From: Streptomyces abyssomicinicus
GTDB taxonomy: Bacteria > Actinomycetota > Actinomycetes > Streptomycetales > Streptomycetaceae
Assembly (NCBI RefSeq): GCF_008974245.1
Contig: NZ_BBZI01000013.1
Coordinates: 124,001-188,000 of the forward strand
Length of the DNA stretch: 64,000 nucleotides
Direction of reading: 5' to 3'
This document shows, piece after piece, positions 16,762-25,726 of this stretch. The notes below the pieces were generated by a model, which was given only the letters and a program-made list of their open reading frames with translations, did no database searches and had not been told where the DNA came from. A program made the translations under genes and the position numbers. Position 1 is the first letter of the stretch, and every line of letters starts with the position of its first letter.

Positions 16762-16923
16762 GCGCCACCGCCTCAGCGCCACCGCCTCAGCGCCGCGGCC
16801 CGACAACAGCGGCCTCGGCACCGCGGCCCGAGCACCGTCCGGCGGCGCTCGGGCCGTGGCCACGCGCGGCACGGCGGCCCGGCAGCCGGGGAGGCACGCT
16901 CCCCTCGGCCGGGCCGCCCCGCC

Positions 16924-19389
16924 TCACCGCACGCCGGTCCGCGCCACCGCCCGCCGCGCGAGGCGGCGGCGGGCCCGGCGGACGCCGCCGGCGGCGGTGG
17001 CCGGGCCGGGGACCGTCTCCAGCGCGAGCGGCGCGGCCACGAAGACGGAGGAGTACGTACCGACCACCACGCCGATCAGGGTGGCGAGGGCGAAGTCGGT
17101 GAGGGTGTCCCCGCCGAGGACGGCCAGCGCCGTGAGGACGAGGACCGCGCCCAGGCCGGTGTTGACGGTGCGGGGCAGGGTCTGCAGGACCGCGGTGTTC
17201 ACCAGGTCCGGCAGGGCCCGCGTCTTCCCCGTCTCTCCCCCTCGACCGCCGCGCAGCAGTTCGCGGACCCGGTCGAAGACCACGACGGAGTCGTTCACCG
17301 AGTAGCCGATGACGGTGAGCAGCGCGGCGAGGAAGACGCCGTCGACCGGCTTGCCGAGCCAGGCGAAGACGCCGACCACGACGACCACGTCGTGCGCCAG
17401 CGCGCCGACCGCGGCCGCGCCGAAGAGGCGGCGGAAACGGGCGGCGAGGTAGAGGAGCTGGGCCCCGAGGGCGACGGCCAGCGCGATCAGGGCGTTGCGG
17501 CTCAGCTCCTCGCCGAGGCTGGGGCCGATCAGCTCGTCGCGGACCTTCTCCACGTCTCCCGGGCCGCCCGGGCCGCCCGGGCCGCCCGCGTCGCCCGCAC
17601 CTCCCCCGCCGCTCCCGCCGCTCCCGCCGCTCCCGCCGCCCTTGGCGTCCTCGGCGCCCAGTCCGGCGAGGGTGCGGGTGACGGTGTCCGCCTCGGCGTC
17701 GGTCAGCCGCTCCGTGCGCACCGTCAGGCCGGTGTCGCCGGAGGACTGGACGACGGCCTGCGGGAAGCCGGCGTCGGCGAGGGCGGCCCGGGCGCGCTCC
17801 GGGTCGACGGGGTGCGTCGTGGCGTACTGCAGGAGCCGGCCGCCGGTGAAGTCGATGCCGAGGTCGACGCCGCGCACCGCGATGCCGGAACCGGCCAGGA
17901 CCAGCACGGCCGCGGAGGCGGCGAGCCAGCGGCGCGGGCGGCGCATCAGGTGGGGGTCACGGCGGGCGAGGGCCTCGCGGACGCGTCCGGCGGTGGCGAT
18001 GCCGGTGACCGCCGGGCGGCGGCGCACCCACCGGCGGGAGACGGCGAACTCGGCGAGGACGCGGGTGACCACCAGCGCGCTCACCATGGAGGCGAGCACG
18101 CCGATGCCGAGGGTGACGCCGAAGCCGCGCACCGGCCCGGACGCCAGCAGGAAGAGCAGCGCGGCGGCGATCAGCGTCGTCACGTTGGAGTCGGCGATCG
18201 CGCTGAAGGCGTTGCGGAACCCGGCCGTCAGCGCGGAGCGGACGCTGGGCCGCAGGCGGGCGGAGTGCTCCTCGCGGGCGCGTTCGAAGACCAGGACGTT
18301 GGCGTCCACCGCCATGCCGATGGCGAGCACGAAGCCGGCCAGGCCGGGCAGGGTGAGGGTGGCGCCGAGCGCGGCCAGCGCGGCGTAGGAGATCACGCCG
18401 TAGCAGAGCAGCGCCACGACGGCCAGGACGCCCAGCAGCCGGTAGGCCCGGACGATGAACAGGGCGGTCAGCGCGGTGCCGATGACCGCGGCCCAGGCGC
18501 TGGCCTCGATGGCGCGGGCGCCCAGGGTGGGGCCGACGGTGTGCTGCTCGACCGTCTCCACGGGCACGGGGAGCGCGCCGCCGCTGATCAGCAGCGCCAG
18601 TTCGCGGGCCTCGGCGTCGGTGAAGGCGCCGGTGATCTGGGTGGCGCCGCCGGGGATGCCGTCGCCGCAGGCCACGGAGGGGTCGACCTGCGGGGAGGAG
18701 ATGACCCGGTCGTCGAGGACGATGGCGACGCGGCGGGCCGGGTCACCGGGCACGGCGCAGGCCGCCTCGCCGGTGAGGCGGGCCCAGCGGTCGCTTCCGG
18801 CGCGGTCGAAGTCGACCGTGACGTGCCAGCCGGCGCCGGTCTGCGCGTCGTGGCGGGCCTCGGCGGTCTCGACGTCGCCGCCGGTCAGGGCGGCGGGACC
18901 GACCCGGAGGTGCTCCCCGGCCTCGCCGGCCAGCACCCGCTCGCCGGAGGCGGGCTCGCCCGCGGCGGGGGTCGCGGACGGGTCCTTCGCCGCGTCCGGG
19001 TCCTTCGCCGCGTCCGGGTCCTCGACCCCGCGGACCGGATGGAAGGTGAGCTGGGCGGTGCGGCCCAGGACCTCGGCGGCCTCCGCGGGGTCCTGGACAC
19101 CGGGCAGTTCGACGATGATCCGCCGGTCCCCCGAACGCTGGAGCGTCGGTTCGGCCACGCCGAGCGCGTCGACGCGTCCGCGCAGCACCTCCAGGGTGCG
19201 GTCGGTGGCCTCGCGGTCGGACTCGGCGGTGGACGCGGACGGGGAACGGGTCTCCAGCACGATCTGCGTGCCGCCGCGCAGGTCGAGCCCGAGACGGACC
19301 GGCACGGTGAGGGTGACGAGGACGGACAGGGCGACCACGGCGAGGGCGATCAGCGCCCTCACGCGGGTGGAACGTTTCGTTCTGGACAA
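16924..19389 (-). CDS. secDF: Fused protein translocase SecDF
   Basis: 821 residues joining SecD and SecF. SecD part: helix near the start, LGLDLRGGTQIVLET, periplasmic P1 domain, then five more helices including AIGMAVDANVLVFERAREE. SecF part begins with GIDFTGGRLLQY and ends with the block VIGYSVNDSVVVFDRVRE. Linkers of Gly/Ser and a DPDAAK repeat are local additions. SecDF uses proton flow to help pull proteins out of SecYEG. TTG 19389 is chosen because CCGGAGG lies 6 bp upstream; ATG 19410 would put this SD inside the gene. Streptomyces usually also have separate secD and secF, so this is likely a second, fused copy. Confidence 0.92.
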   Translation of the reverse strand: MSRTKRSTRVRALIALAVVALSVLVTLTVPVRLGLDLRGGTQIVLETRSPSASTAESDREATDRTLEVLRGRVDALGVAEPTLQRSGDRRIIVELPGVQDPAEAAEVLGRTAQLTFHPVRGVEDPDAAKDPDAAKDPSATPAAGEPASGERVLAGEAGEHLRVGPAALTGGDVETAEARHDAQTGAGWHVTVDFDRAGSDRWARLTGEAACAVPGDPARRVAIVLDDRVISSPQVDPSVACGDGIPGGATQITGAFTDAEARELALLISGGALPVPVETVEQHTVGPTLGARAIEASAWAAVIGTALTALFIVRAYRLLGVLAVVALLCYGVISYAALAALGATLTLPGLAGFVLAIGMAVDANVLVFERAREEHSARLRPSVRSALTAGFRNAFSAIADSNVTTLIAAALLFLLASGPVRGFGVTLGIGVLASMVSALVVTRVLAEFAVSRRWVRRRPAVTGIATAGRVREALARRDPHLMRRPRRWLAASAAVLVLAGSGIAVRGVDLGIDFTGGRLLQYATTHPVDPERARAALADAGFPQAVVQSSGDTGLTVRTERLTDAEADTVTRTLAGLGAEDAKGGGSGGSGGSGGGGAGDAGGPGGPGGPGDVEKVRDELIGPSLGEELSRNALIALAVALGAQLLYLAARFRRLFGAAAVGALAHDVVVVVGVFAWLGKPVDGVFLAALLTVIGYSVNDSVVVFDRVRELLRGGRGGETGKTRALPDLVNTAVLQTLPRTVNTGLGAVLVLTALAVLGGDTLTDFALATLIGVVVGTYSSVFVAAPLALETVPGPATAAGGVRRARRRLARRAVARTGVR

Positions 19390-19442
19390 CGGAAGCCTCC
19401 GGCAGGGCATGCCTCGGCGGCGGCCGGCGCGGCCGCGGCACG

Positions 19443-19973
19443 TCAGGGAACGGGGAAGGGTCGGGGGCGGTCAGACGCCGGAGGGGGGGGTGACCGTCCG
19501 CGGTGCGGCAGGGCTTCGCGGGGTGCGGGGGGCCGCGCGGCGGACCGGGCGGCCTCGTGGGCGGAAGGGGGCGGGACCAGGGTGGCCGCGGTGCGCGGAA
19601 GGGCCGGGTGACCCGGGGACGGTGGGTGGTCGCCGGGGAGCTTCTGGCGGATCGCCGCGGGGGTGAGGCAGGCCGCGGCGCACGGGTCGCCGGCGTGCGG
19701 AACCGTGCCGTGGACGGCGCCGGCCCCGGTCCGCACGGCCTCGGTCTGCACGGCCCCGGTCCGCACGGCCCCGGCCAGGGCCGGAACCGGGTGCGGGGCG
19801 CCGGGGGCGAGGGCGGTGAGGAACGCCAGCAGGAGAACGACCGGCAGCAGCACGACCGGCAGGCGAACAGCCGACAGGGGAACAGCCGACAGGGGAACGT
19901 TCTGCAGGGGAACGGCCGGCAGGAGGAACGCGGTCGCACGGCGGCGGCGCGGGGGCCGCGGGCGCGGCGGCAT
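19443..19973 (-). CDS. Small membrane or exported protein, low complexity
   Basis: 176 residues. A very basic start (RPRPPRRRRAT) precedes one long hydrophobic region built of VPL/VRL-type repeats (residues about 18-55), then a Pro/Ala/His-rich tail with a single CAAAC. GGAGG sits 8 bp before ATG 19973, and the gene ends 54 bp before secDF, so co-transcription is plausible. The DNA in the hydrophobic part is itself repetitive (CCGACAGGGGAAC copies). It may be a real small protein or a chance frame in repeat DNA. Confidence 0.5.
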   Translation of the reverse strand: MPPRPRPPRRRRATAFLLPAVPLQNVPLSAVPLSAVRLPVVLLPVVLLLAFLTALAPGAPHPVPALAGAVRTGAVQTEAVRTGAGAVHGTVPHAGDPCAAACLTPAAIRQKLPGDHPPSPGHPALPRTAATLVPPPSAHEAARSAARPPAPREALPHRGRSPPPPASDRPRPFPVP

Positions 19974-20085
19974 GGCGTCGTCCTCCTCTCCGGACGTTCC
20001 GGGTCGCTGGCGGGCGGGCGTGCCGGGACGCCCGCTGGAGGGACCCGGGGCTCCGGCCCGGGAGTGGTGCCGGAGCCCCGGGTGG

Positions 20086-20802
20086 TCAGGGTTCGACGAG
20101 TCCGGCCCGGATGGCGTACCGCGTGAGTTCGAGCCGGTCGCGCAGGCCGAGCTTGCTCAGCAGGTTGGCGCGGTGGCGCTGCACCGTCTTGACGCTGATG
20201 AAGAGCATCTCGGCGATCTCCTTCGAGGAGTGCCCCTCGGCCACCAGCTTGAGGACCTCCTCCTCCCGAGGCGTGAGGATCTGCCCGGGGGCCTCCTCCC
20301 CCTGCCGGACGCGGTCGAGGTAGTGGCGGATCAGGGCGGTCACCGCACCGGGGTAGAGGAAGGGCTCGTCGCGGATCGCGGCCCGGCAGGCGGCGACCAG
20401 GTCGCGGTCGGCGACGGACTTGAGCACGTACCCGGAGGCCCCGGCCTTGAGGGCCTGGAAGAAGTACTGCTCGTTGTCGTGCATGGTGAGCATGAGGATC
20501 CGCAGGTCCGGCTTGAGCGCCGCCAGTTCGCGGGCGGCCTGGAGCCCGGTCATGCGGGGCATCGCGATGTCCAGCACGGCCAGGTCCAGGTCCAGGGCGC
20601 GGGCCTTCTCCACCGCCTCGGCCCCGTCGCCGGCCTCGGCGACCACCTCCAGGTCCGGTTCCTGGTCGAGGATCAGCCGCACGCCGCGCCGCACCAGGGC
20701 GTGGTCGTCGGCGAGCAGGATGCGGGCCGGCCGGGTGCCGGGCGTCGCCGGGGTCTCGGCGGGCTCGGGCGTGAGCGGGGTGACGGGGTTGTCGTGCTGC
20801 AT
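20086..20802 (-). CDS. NarL/FixJ-type response regulator
   Basis: 238 residues. Receiver domain 26-145 with acidic pocket D32/D33 and phospho-acceptor D78 (AVLDIAMPRM); LuxR-type HTH at about 172-232 (LTPREEEVLKLVAEGHSSKE). It starts at ATG 20802, sharing one base with the stop of the histidine kinase gene (TGATG), so both are made together. It should bind DNA when phosphorylated by that kinase. The targets are unknown; neighbours include secDF on one side and DksA-like genes on the other. Confidence 0.93.
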   Translation of the reverse strand: MQHDNPVTPLTPEPAETPATPGTRPARILLADDHALVRRGVRLILDQEPDLEVVAEAGDGAEAVEKARALDLDLAVLDIAMPRMTGLQAARELAALKPDLRILMLTMHDNEQYFFQALKAGASGYVLKSVADRDLVAACRAAIRDEPFLYPGAVTALIRHYLDRVRQGEEAPGQILTPREEEVLKLVAEGHSSKEIAEMLFISVKTVQRHRANLLSKLGLRDRLELTRYAIRAGLVEP

Positions 20803-21998
20803 CAGGTGTCCTGGGCGTCGGGTGGGGCGGCATCGGACGGCTCGGACCGGGGCTCCGCGCGCGGGTCCCCGGCGGGCGGGACGTCCCCGGGCGGGGTTCC
20901 CGCGGTCGGGCCGTGGGCCGACGGCTCACCTCCCGGCGGCACGCGCCCGCCGGACGCCGGCGGCGGCCGCAGTATCCCCGGCAGCCCGGGCGGCACGGGG
21001 AACGCCCACGGCACGGAGGCCGCCGCGGTGGGCGCCGTGGACGGCACCGGCACGGTCAGCCGCACTGTCGTCCCCGCACCCGGCGTGCCGGTGCCCGGCT
21101 GCCCCGGCAGGACCTCCAGCGAGGCGCCGACCAGCAGCGCCCGCTCCCGCATGCCGCGGATGCCGGCGCCCTCGCTCAGCCGCCCGACACCGCGGCCGTC
21201 GTCGGTGACCGACAGTTCGACCGCGTCCGCGAGCCGCCGCAGGCGCACGGTCACGGTCTCGGCGTCGGCGTGGCGGGCGGCGTTGGTCAGGCTTTCCTGG
21301 GCGACGCGGTAGACGACCAGTTCGGTCCCGGGCTCCAGCGGCGGGAGGTCGCCGTCGAAGTCACGGCGCACGGCCAGACCGGTGTGGGTGGCGAAGTCCC
21401 CGGCCAGCGCGGTGAGCGCGCTGACCAGGCCGAGGTCCTCCAGGACGCCGGGGCGCAGCCGCCGCAGCAGGCGCCGGACCTCGTCCAGACTGCCGCGGGT
21501 GGCCTCCTGGATCAGCCGCAGCTCGTCCCGCAGGGGCGGCTCGGCGGTGTCCGCGGCCCGTTTGAGCGCCAGCAGGATCGCCGTCATGCTCTGCCCCACC
21601 TCGTCGTGCAGCTCCTGGGCGACGCGCCGGCGTTCGGACTCCTGGGCGATGAGCACGCGGGCGCTGCTGGCGACCCGCTCCTGCTCCAGGCGGTCCAGCA
21701 TGGCGTTGAAGGTGCGGATGACGTCGGCGACCTCGCCGGTGCCGTGCTCGGGCAGCCGCTGCCCGGGGCGGAGCAGGTCCACGGTGGTCATCCGGCGGGT
21801 GAGGCGGACCAGCGGGGCGAGTCCCCAGCGGATCAGGGCGGCGTTGGCCACCAGCATGACCGCCAGACCGCCGACCAGGATCACCGCCTCGGTCAGCAGC
21901 ACGGGGACGGACACGGTCACCGGCGCCCACAGCAGCAGCGCCGTGGCGGCGCCCAGCACCACGGCGTTGAGCAGGAAGATGCGCCAGAACAGGGACAC
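20802..21998 (-). CDS. Sensor histidine kinase, HisKA_3 type
   Basis: About 398 residues. Two membrane helices (8-26 and 31-52), a HAMP domain (55-110), the HisKA_3 box with H131 (RRRVAQELHDEVGQS), and a HATPase_c domain (NAARHADAETVTV, DDGRGVG, GIRGMRERALLVGA) to about residue 325. The remaining 70 residues are a Pro/Gly-rich tail. There is almost no extracellular loop between the helices, so it probably senses a signal in the membrane or cytoplasm. GTG 21998 is preferred over GTG 22007, which lies only 1 bp from the GGAGG. Pairs with the adjacent response regulator. Confidence 0.9.
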   Translation of the reverse strand: MSLFWRIFLLNAVVLGAATALLLWAPVTVSVPVLLTEAVILVGGLAVMLVANAALIRWGLAPLVRLTRRMTTVDLLRPGQRLPEHGTGEVADVIRTFNAMLDRLEQERVASSARVLIAQESERRRVAQELHDEVGQSMTAILLALKRAADTAEPPLRDELRLIQEATRGSLDEVRRLLRRLRPGVLEDLGLVSALTALAGDFATHTGLAVRRDFDGDLPPLEPGTELVVYRVAQESLTNAARHADAETVTVRLRRLADAVELSVTDDGRGVGRLSEGAGIRGMRERALLVGASLEVLPGQPGTGTPGAGTTVRLTVPVPSTAPTAAASVPWAFPVPPGLPGILRPPPASGGRVPPGGEPSAHGPTAGTPPGDVPPAGDPRAEPRSEPSDAAPPDAQDT

Positions 21999-22162
21999 CG
22001 GGGTCACGCCTCCTTCAGCGATGCGTCGCCCACCACTCTCGGGCATCGCGGTCGCCGGACACGCCGCGGCTCCCCGGACGGCTCCCCGGAGGGCTCGCCC
22101 CGGCCGGCCGGCGGGCGGCCGGGCCGGCCCTCCAGCCTGCCGGGCCGCCGGGCCCGCGTCGA

Positions 22163-22201
22163 TGGGTCGCGGCACCCATTGCGGGTGGGTCGCGGCACCC
22201 A
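22163..22201. promoter_or_regulatory. Duplicated palindrome TGGGT-N6-ACCCA
   Basis: TGGGTCGCGGCACCCA occurs twice, at 22163-22178 and 22186-22201, each an inverted repeat with 5-bp arms, 23 bp apart. They lie in the roughly 500-bp gene-free region between the kinase gene and the first DksA-like gene, otherwise only GC-rich sequence without a supportable gene. Likely operators for one of these two divergent units. Confidence 0.5.
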
Positions 22202-22501
22202 TGCCGGTGTGGGGGCCGACGGGCGGAAATGGGCTGTGCGGCCGATGGCCGCCGGGCGGGCGGACGGCCAGGGTGGAGAGGGTCCACGGCCCGCACGGCC
22301 GTCGGACCCAGGCACTCGGCCCCGCCGCCGGGGGTCCGCCGCCTCCTGCCGTCGGTCCCTCGCCGCCGCGGGCCGGGCGACGTGCGCCCGGCCCCGCCGG
22401 GCCGTTCCACGACGCCCACCCCGCACACCGACCGCACACCGACCGCCGACCGCCCGCCGCGACGTGCCGCGGCCGGTCGCACCCGATGGAAAGGACACCC
22501 C

Positions 22502-22828
22502 ATGGCCCTCGACGCCGCCCCTCCCGAACCCCGCCCCCAGCACCCCGACTCGCACCGTGCCCGGCAGCGCCTCGAGCACGAGCGCGGCACCCGGCTGGCC
22601 CAGCTGCGCTCCCTCACCGGCAACGGACAGACGGCGGACGACCACCTGATGTCCACCCAGAAGGAGGCCATCGCCAAGGTCCTCAGGGAGATCGAGGACG
22701 CCTTCGCCCGGATCGAGGACGGCAGCTACGGGAGCTGCCTGCGGTGCGGTGAGGCGATCCCCGAGGAGCGGCTGGAGATCCTCCCGTACACCCACCACTG
22801 CGTCGGCTGCCGCCGCGGGGTCGCCTGA
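22502..22828 (+). CDS. DksA/TraR-family zinc-finger protein
   Basis: 108 residues. A helical N-terminal half (coiled coil) leads to a C4 zinc finger, CLRCGEAIPEERLEILPYTH then CVGC near the C-terminus. DksA-type proteins reach into the RNA polymerase secondary channel and alter promoter choice in stress; Streptomyces versions are short and often several per genome. AAAGGA lies 8 bp before ATG 22502. Followed after 60 bp by a second protein of the same type. Confidence 0.9.
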   Translation: MALDAAPPEPRPQHPDSHRARQRLEHERGTRLAQLRSLTGNGQTADDHLMSTQKEAIAKVLREIEDAFARIEDGSYGSCLRCGEAIPEERLEILPYTHHCVGCRRGVA

Positions 22829-22888
22829 CCGGCGCCCCGCGCGCCCGTCGTTCCCTTCGGCCCCGTTCTGCCCACCAGAGGAGAAGTG

Positions 22889-23260
22889 GTGAACTCCCCG
22901 ACCGTCGCCGGTGACACCGCCGCGCGGCACCTGACCCCCGAGGACCTCTCCGGCCTGCGCGCCGGCCTCGACGAGCAGCTCCGGTTCCACCGGGAGCGGT
23001 CCAGGAGCGGCCGCCGCGCCGCCCCGGCTCCGGCGCGCATGGTCCTCGCGGACGTCGAGGCCGCCCTGCGCCGCATGGACGAGGGCCGGTACGGCAGCTG
23101 CCACCTGTGCGGGCTGCCGGTCGACCGGCAGCGGCTGCTGGTCGAGCCCCAGGCCCGCTACTGCGCGCCCTGCCAGCGGGTGCGGGCCGTCCACCGGGCC
23201 GGCACGGAGCGCGGGGGCACCCGGTCCGCGGCGGCGGACCACCGGGTGACGGGCCGGTGA
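22889..23260 (+). CDS. Second DksA/TraR-family zinc-finger protein
   Basis: 123 residues with the same plan as the upstream protein: helical start (LTPEDLSGLRAGLDEQLRFH), a basic linker, then a C4 finger (CHLCGLPVDRQRLLVEPQ, YCAPC) and a 30-residue basic tail. GTG 22889 is used as GAGGAG is 5 bp upstream. Its stop overlaps the start of the MreB-like gene (GTGA). A tandem DksA pair coupled to an actin-like gene is an unusual grouping conserved, as I recall, around SCO6164-6166 of S. coelicolor. Confidence 0.87.
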   Translation: MNSPTVAGDTAARHLTPEDLSGLRAGLDEQLRFHRERSRSGRRAAPAPARMVLADVEAALRRMDEGRYGSCHLCGLPVDRQRLLVEPQARYCAPCQRVRAVHRAGTERGGTRSAAADHRVTGR

Positions 23261-24078
23261 CCGTGCCAGGGCTCGACGGCGCGGACGCCGCGTTCCGCCG
23301 CCGCCCCGGGCCGGCGCGCCCGGCCTGGGACGTCGCCCTGGACCTGGGCAGCGCCCGCACCCGGGCGCTGCTCACCGGAAGCGGGCAGGTCCTCGACGTG
23401 CCCACCGTCGCCTTCCCCGACGCCGGCCGGCATCCGGTGCGCCGTGGCGCGATCGTCGACGAGGCCGGATGCGCGGCGCTGCTGGGGCGGCTGCTCGGGC
23501 ACCGGCTGCCCCGGGCCTCCCGTCCGCTGGTGGTGCTCACCGCGCCGGTGCTGGACCTGCCGGCCTACCGCGCGTCCGCCCGGGCCGTGCTGGAGGTGCT
23601 GCGGCCGCGCGGCGTGCTCACCGTGCCGGGGGCGCGCGCGGTGGCGGTGGCGGCCGGGGCCGACCTGTCCCGGCCGCTGCTGGTGGTGGACGTCGGCGCG
23701 CACCTCACCGAGGTCGTGCTGCTGGACGACGGCGCGGTGACCGACGCCCGCCGGGTCGCGCTGGGCACCGGCGACCTCGGCGCCGTCACGCCGGGCGACC
23801 TCGTGGACGCGGTGACCAGGATGGTGGCCGCGACGCTCCGGCAGGACGAGGCCTCGCTGGTGCCGGCCGCGCTCGCCCGCGGGGTGCTGCTGGCGGGCGG
23901 CGGCGCGCTCCGGCCGGAGATCACGTACCGCCTCACCGGCCGGCTGCACGCCCCCGTCCACGTCGTTCCCGCCCCGCACACGGCGGCGGTGCGCGGAGCC
24001 GCCCGGCTCCTGGACGCGGCCCGGCTCCACCCGAGCACCCGCGGACCCGGTGCCGCCGGACCTGCGAACATGGTCTGA
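23257..24078 (+). CDS. MreB-like actin-fold protein
   Basis: 273 residues, shorter than MreB (about 340). The phosphate-1 motif is VALDLGSARTRALLTGSG (about 26-43), phosphate-2 is LLVVDVGAHLTEVVLLDDG, and the adenosine motif is RGVLLAGGGALRPEI. Hydrophobic insertions typical of membrane binding are reduced. This fits the third, truncated MreB-like protein of Streptomyces, whose disruption effects are milder than those of mreB. GTG 23257 overlaps the DksA-like stop, and the stop overlaps the next start (TGATG), so four genes are coupled. Confidence 0.85.
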   Translation: MTVPGLDGADAAFRRRPGPARPAWDVALDLGSARTRALLTGSGQVLDVPTVAFPDAGRHPVRRGAIVDEAGCAALLGRLLGHRLPRASRPLVVLTAPVLDLPAYRASARAVLEVLRPRGVLTVPGARAVAVAAGADLSRPLLVVDVGAHLTEVVLLDDGAVTDARRVALGTGDLGAVTPGDLVDAVTRMVAATLRQDEASLVPAALARGVLLAGGGALRPEITYRLTGRLHAPVHVVPAPHTAAVRGAARLLDAARLHPSTRGPGAAGPANMV

Positions 24079-24554
24079 TGCTGACCGGTACCGGAATACA
24101 GATCGCCGCCGACGCGCCCCTGCGGGAGGACGTGGCGGCGCTGCTCGACGAACACCTCCAGGACATGTACGCGACCAGCCCGCCGGAGTCCGTGCACGCC
24201 CTGGACCACGGCACGCTGGCGGGTGACGGGATCGTCTTCGTGACCGCGCGCGCCGCCGACGGCGCCCTGCTGGGCTGCGGAGCGCTCAAGGAACTGGGCG
24301 AGGGCCACGGCGAGCTGAAGTCGATGCGCACCACGGCCGCGGCCCGGGGCCGCGGGGTCGCCTCCGCGGTGCTGGAGCACCTCACCGCGCTGGCGGAGCG
24401 CGGCGGGTACCGGCGGCTGAGCCTGGAGACCGGCGTCGAGGACTACTTCGCGGCGGCCCGGCGGCTGTACGCGCGGCACGGGTTCACCGAGTGCGGACCG
24501 TTCGCCGACTACACCGAGGACCCCAACAGCGTCTTCATGACCAAGGCCCTCTGA
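24078..24554 (+). CDS. GNAT-family N-acetyltransferase
   Basis: 158 residues. The acetyl-CoA binding motif A is seen in MRTTAAARGRGVASAVLEHL, preceded by strand GALLGCGALKEL and followed by RRLSLETG and the C-terminal YARHGFTECGPFADY. Best matches in style are the small YjgM/PhnO-type acetyltransferases. The final segment DPNSVFMTKAL is typical of this subgroup. Its ATG shares one base with the MreB-like stop. Substrate unknown, probably a small amine or amino acid. Confidence 0.87.
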   Translation: MLTGTGIQIAADAPLREDVAALLDEHLQDMYATSPPESVHALDHGTLAGDGIVFVTARAADGALLGCGALKELGEGHGELKSMRTTAAARGRGVASAVLEHLTALAERGGYRRLSLETGVEDYFAAARRLYARHGFTECGPFADYTEDPNSVFMTKAL

Positions 24555-24579
24555 CCGAGCCCTCGCGCCTTCGGCCGGG

Positions 24580-24616
24580 GGGGCGGGAGCGGGGCGGGAG
24601 CGGGGCGGGAGCGGGG
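24580..24616. repeat. 11-bp tandem repeat
   Basis: GGGGCGGGAGC is repeated three times (24580, 24591, 24602) plus a partial copy, between the GNAT gene and galU. Confidence 0.9.
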
Positions 24617-24721
24617 TGAATCGGGCAACGCCCGATCATCGCGCCGTGACCCTGCGACACTTCTCCGCAGGCGGGTCACCCCCACCCCCGGCCGGGCCGG
24701 GGCCTCCACGAAGGACACCCG

Positions 24722-25630
24722 ATGCGTTCCATCATCAGCAAGGCGGTCATCCCCGCGGCCGGTCTCGGCACGCGGTTCCTCCCCGCCACCAAGGCGACGC
24801 CCAAGGAGATGCTCCCGGTCGTCGACAAGCCGGCGATCCAGTACGTCGTCGAGGAGGCCGTCGCCGCCGGGCTCGACGACGTCCTGATGATCACGGGGCG
24901 CAACAAGCGCCCCCTGGAGGACCACTTCGACCGCAACTACGAGCTGGAGTCGGCCCTGCGGCGCAAGGGCGACGCCGACCGGCTCGCCCGGGTGCAGGAG
25001 TCGACGGACCTCGCCACCATCCACTACGTCCGCCAGGGCGACCCGCGGGGGCTCGGCCACGCCGTGCTCTGCGCCGCCCCGCACGTCGGCGACCAGGCGT
25101 TCGCCGTGCTCCTCGGCGACGACCTGATCGACCCGCGCGACCCGCTGCTCTCCCGCATGATCGACGTCCGGGCGCGGCACGGCGGAAGCGTGGTCGCGCT
25201 GCTGGAGGTCGACCCCGCGCAGAGCCACCTCTACGGCTGCGCCGCCGTCGAGGCGACCGAGGAGGGCGACGTCGTCCGGGTGACCGGCCTGGTCGAGAAG
25301 CCGGCGCCGGGGACCGCGCCGTCGAACTACGCGGTCATCGGACGGTACGTGCTCGACCCGGGCCTCTTCGACGTGCTGCGGAGGACCGAGCCGGGCCGCG
25401 GCGGTGAGATCCAGCTGACCGACGCCCTCCAGACACAGGCCGTCGACGAGAAGATCTGCGGGCCGGTGCACGGCGTGCTCTTCCGCGGGCGGCGCTACGA
25501 CACCGGCGACCGGAGCGACTACCTGCGCGCCATCGTGCGGCTCGCCAGCGAGCGGGAGGACCTGGGTCCGGAGTTCCGCGGCTGGCTCCGGGAGTTCGTG
25601 CGGGACGAGATCGACGGCGTGGCGCCCTGA
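24722..25630 (+). CDS. galU: UTP-glucose-1-phosphate uridylyltransferase
   Basis: 302 residues, normal length. The nucleotide-binding start is AVIPAAGLGTRFLPATKATP and KEMLPVVDKPAIQYVVEEA; LLGDDLID carries the metal-binding Asp, and VTGLVEKPAPG holds the catalytic-region Lys. It makes UDP-glucose from UTP and glucose-1-phosphate in the cytoplasm for glycogen, trehalose and wall polymers. ATG 24722 follows AAGGA. Streptomyces genomes often have more than one galU; this one is monocistronic. Confidence 0.95.
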   Translation: MRSIISKAVIPAAGLGTRFLPATKATPKEMLPVVDKPAIQYVVEEAVAAGLDDVLMITGRNKRPLEDHFDRNYELESALRRKGDADRLARVQESTDLATIHYVRQGDPRGLGHAVLCAAPHVGDQAFAVLLGDDLIDPRDPLLSRMIDVRARHGGSVVALLEVDPAQSHLYGCAAVEATEEGDVVRVTGLVEKPAPGTAPSNYAVIGRYVLDPGLFDVLRRTEPGRGGEIQLTDALQTQAVDEKICGPVHGVLFRGRRYDTGDRSDYLRAIVRLASEREDLGPEFRGWLREFVRDEIDGVAP

Positions 25631-25726
25631 CCGCGGTGGCGCCGTGATCGAGTGGCGGGGGCGCGGACGCGGAGTTCTCCTGGGAGGAGCAGCACGTCCG
25701 CGTCCCGCGCCGAAGGACTGGAGATC

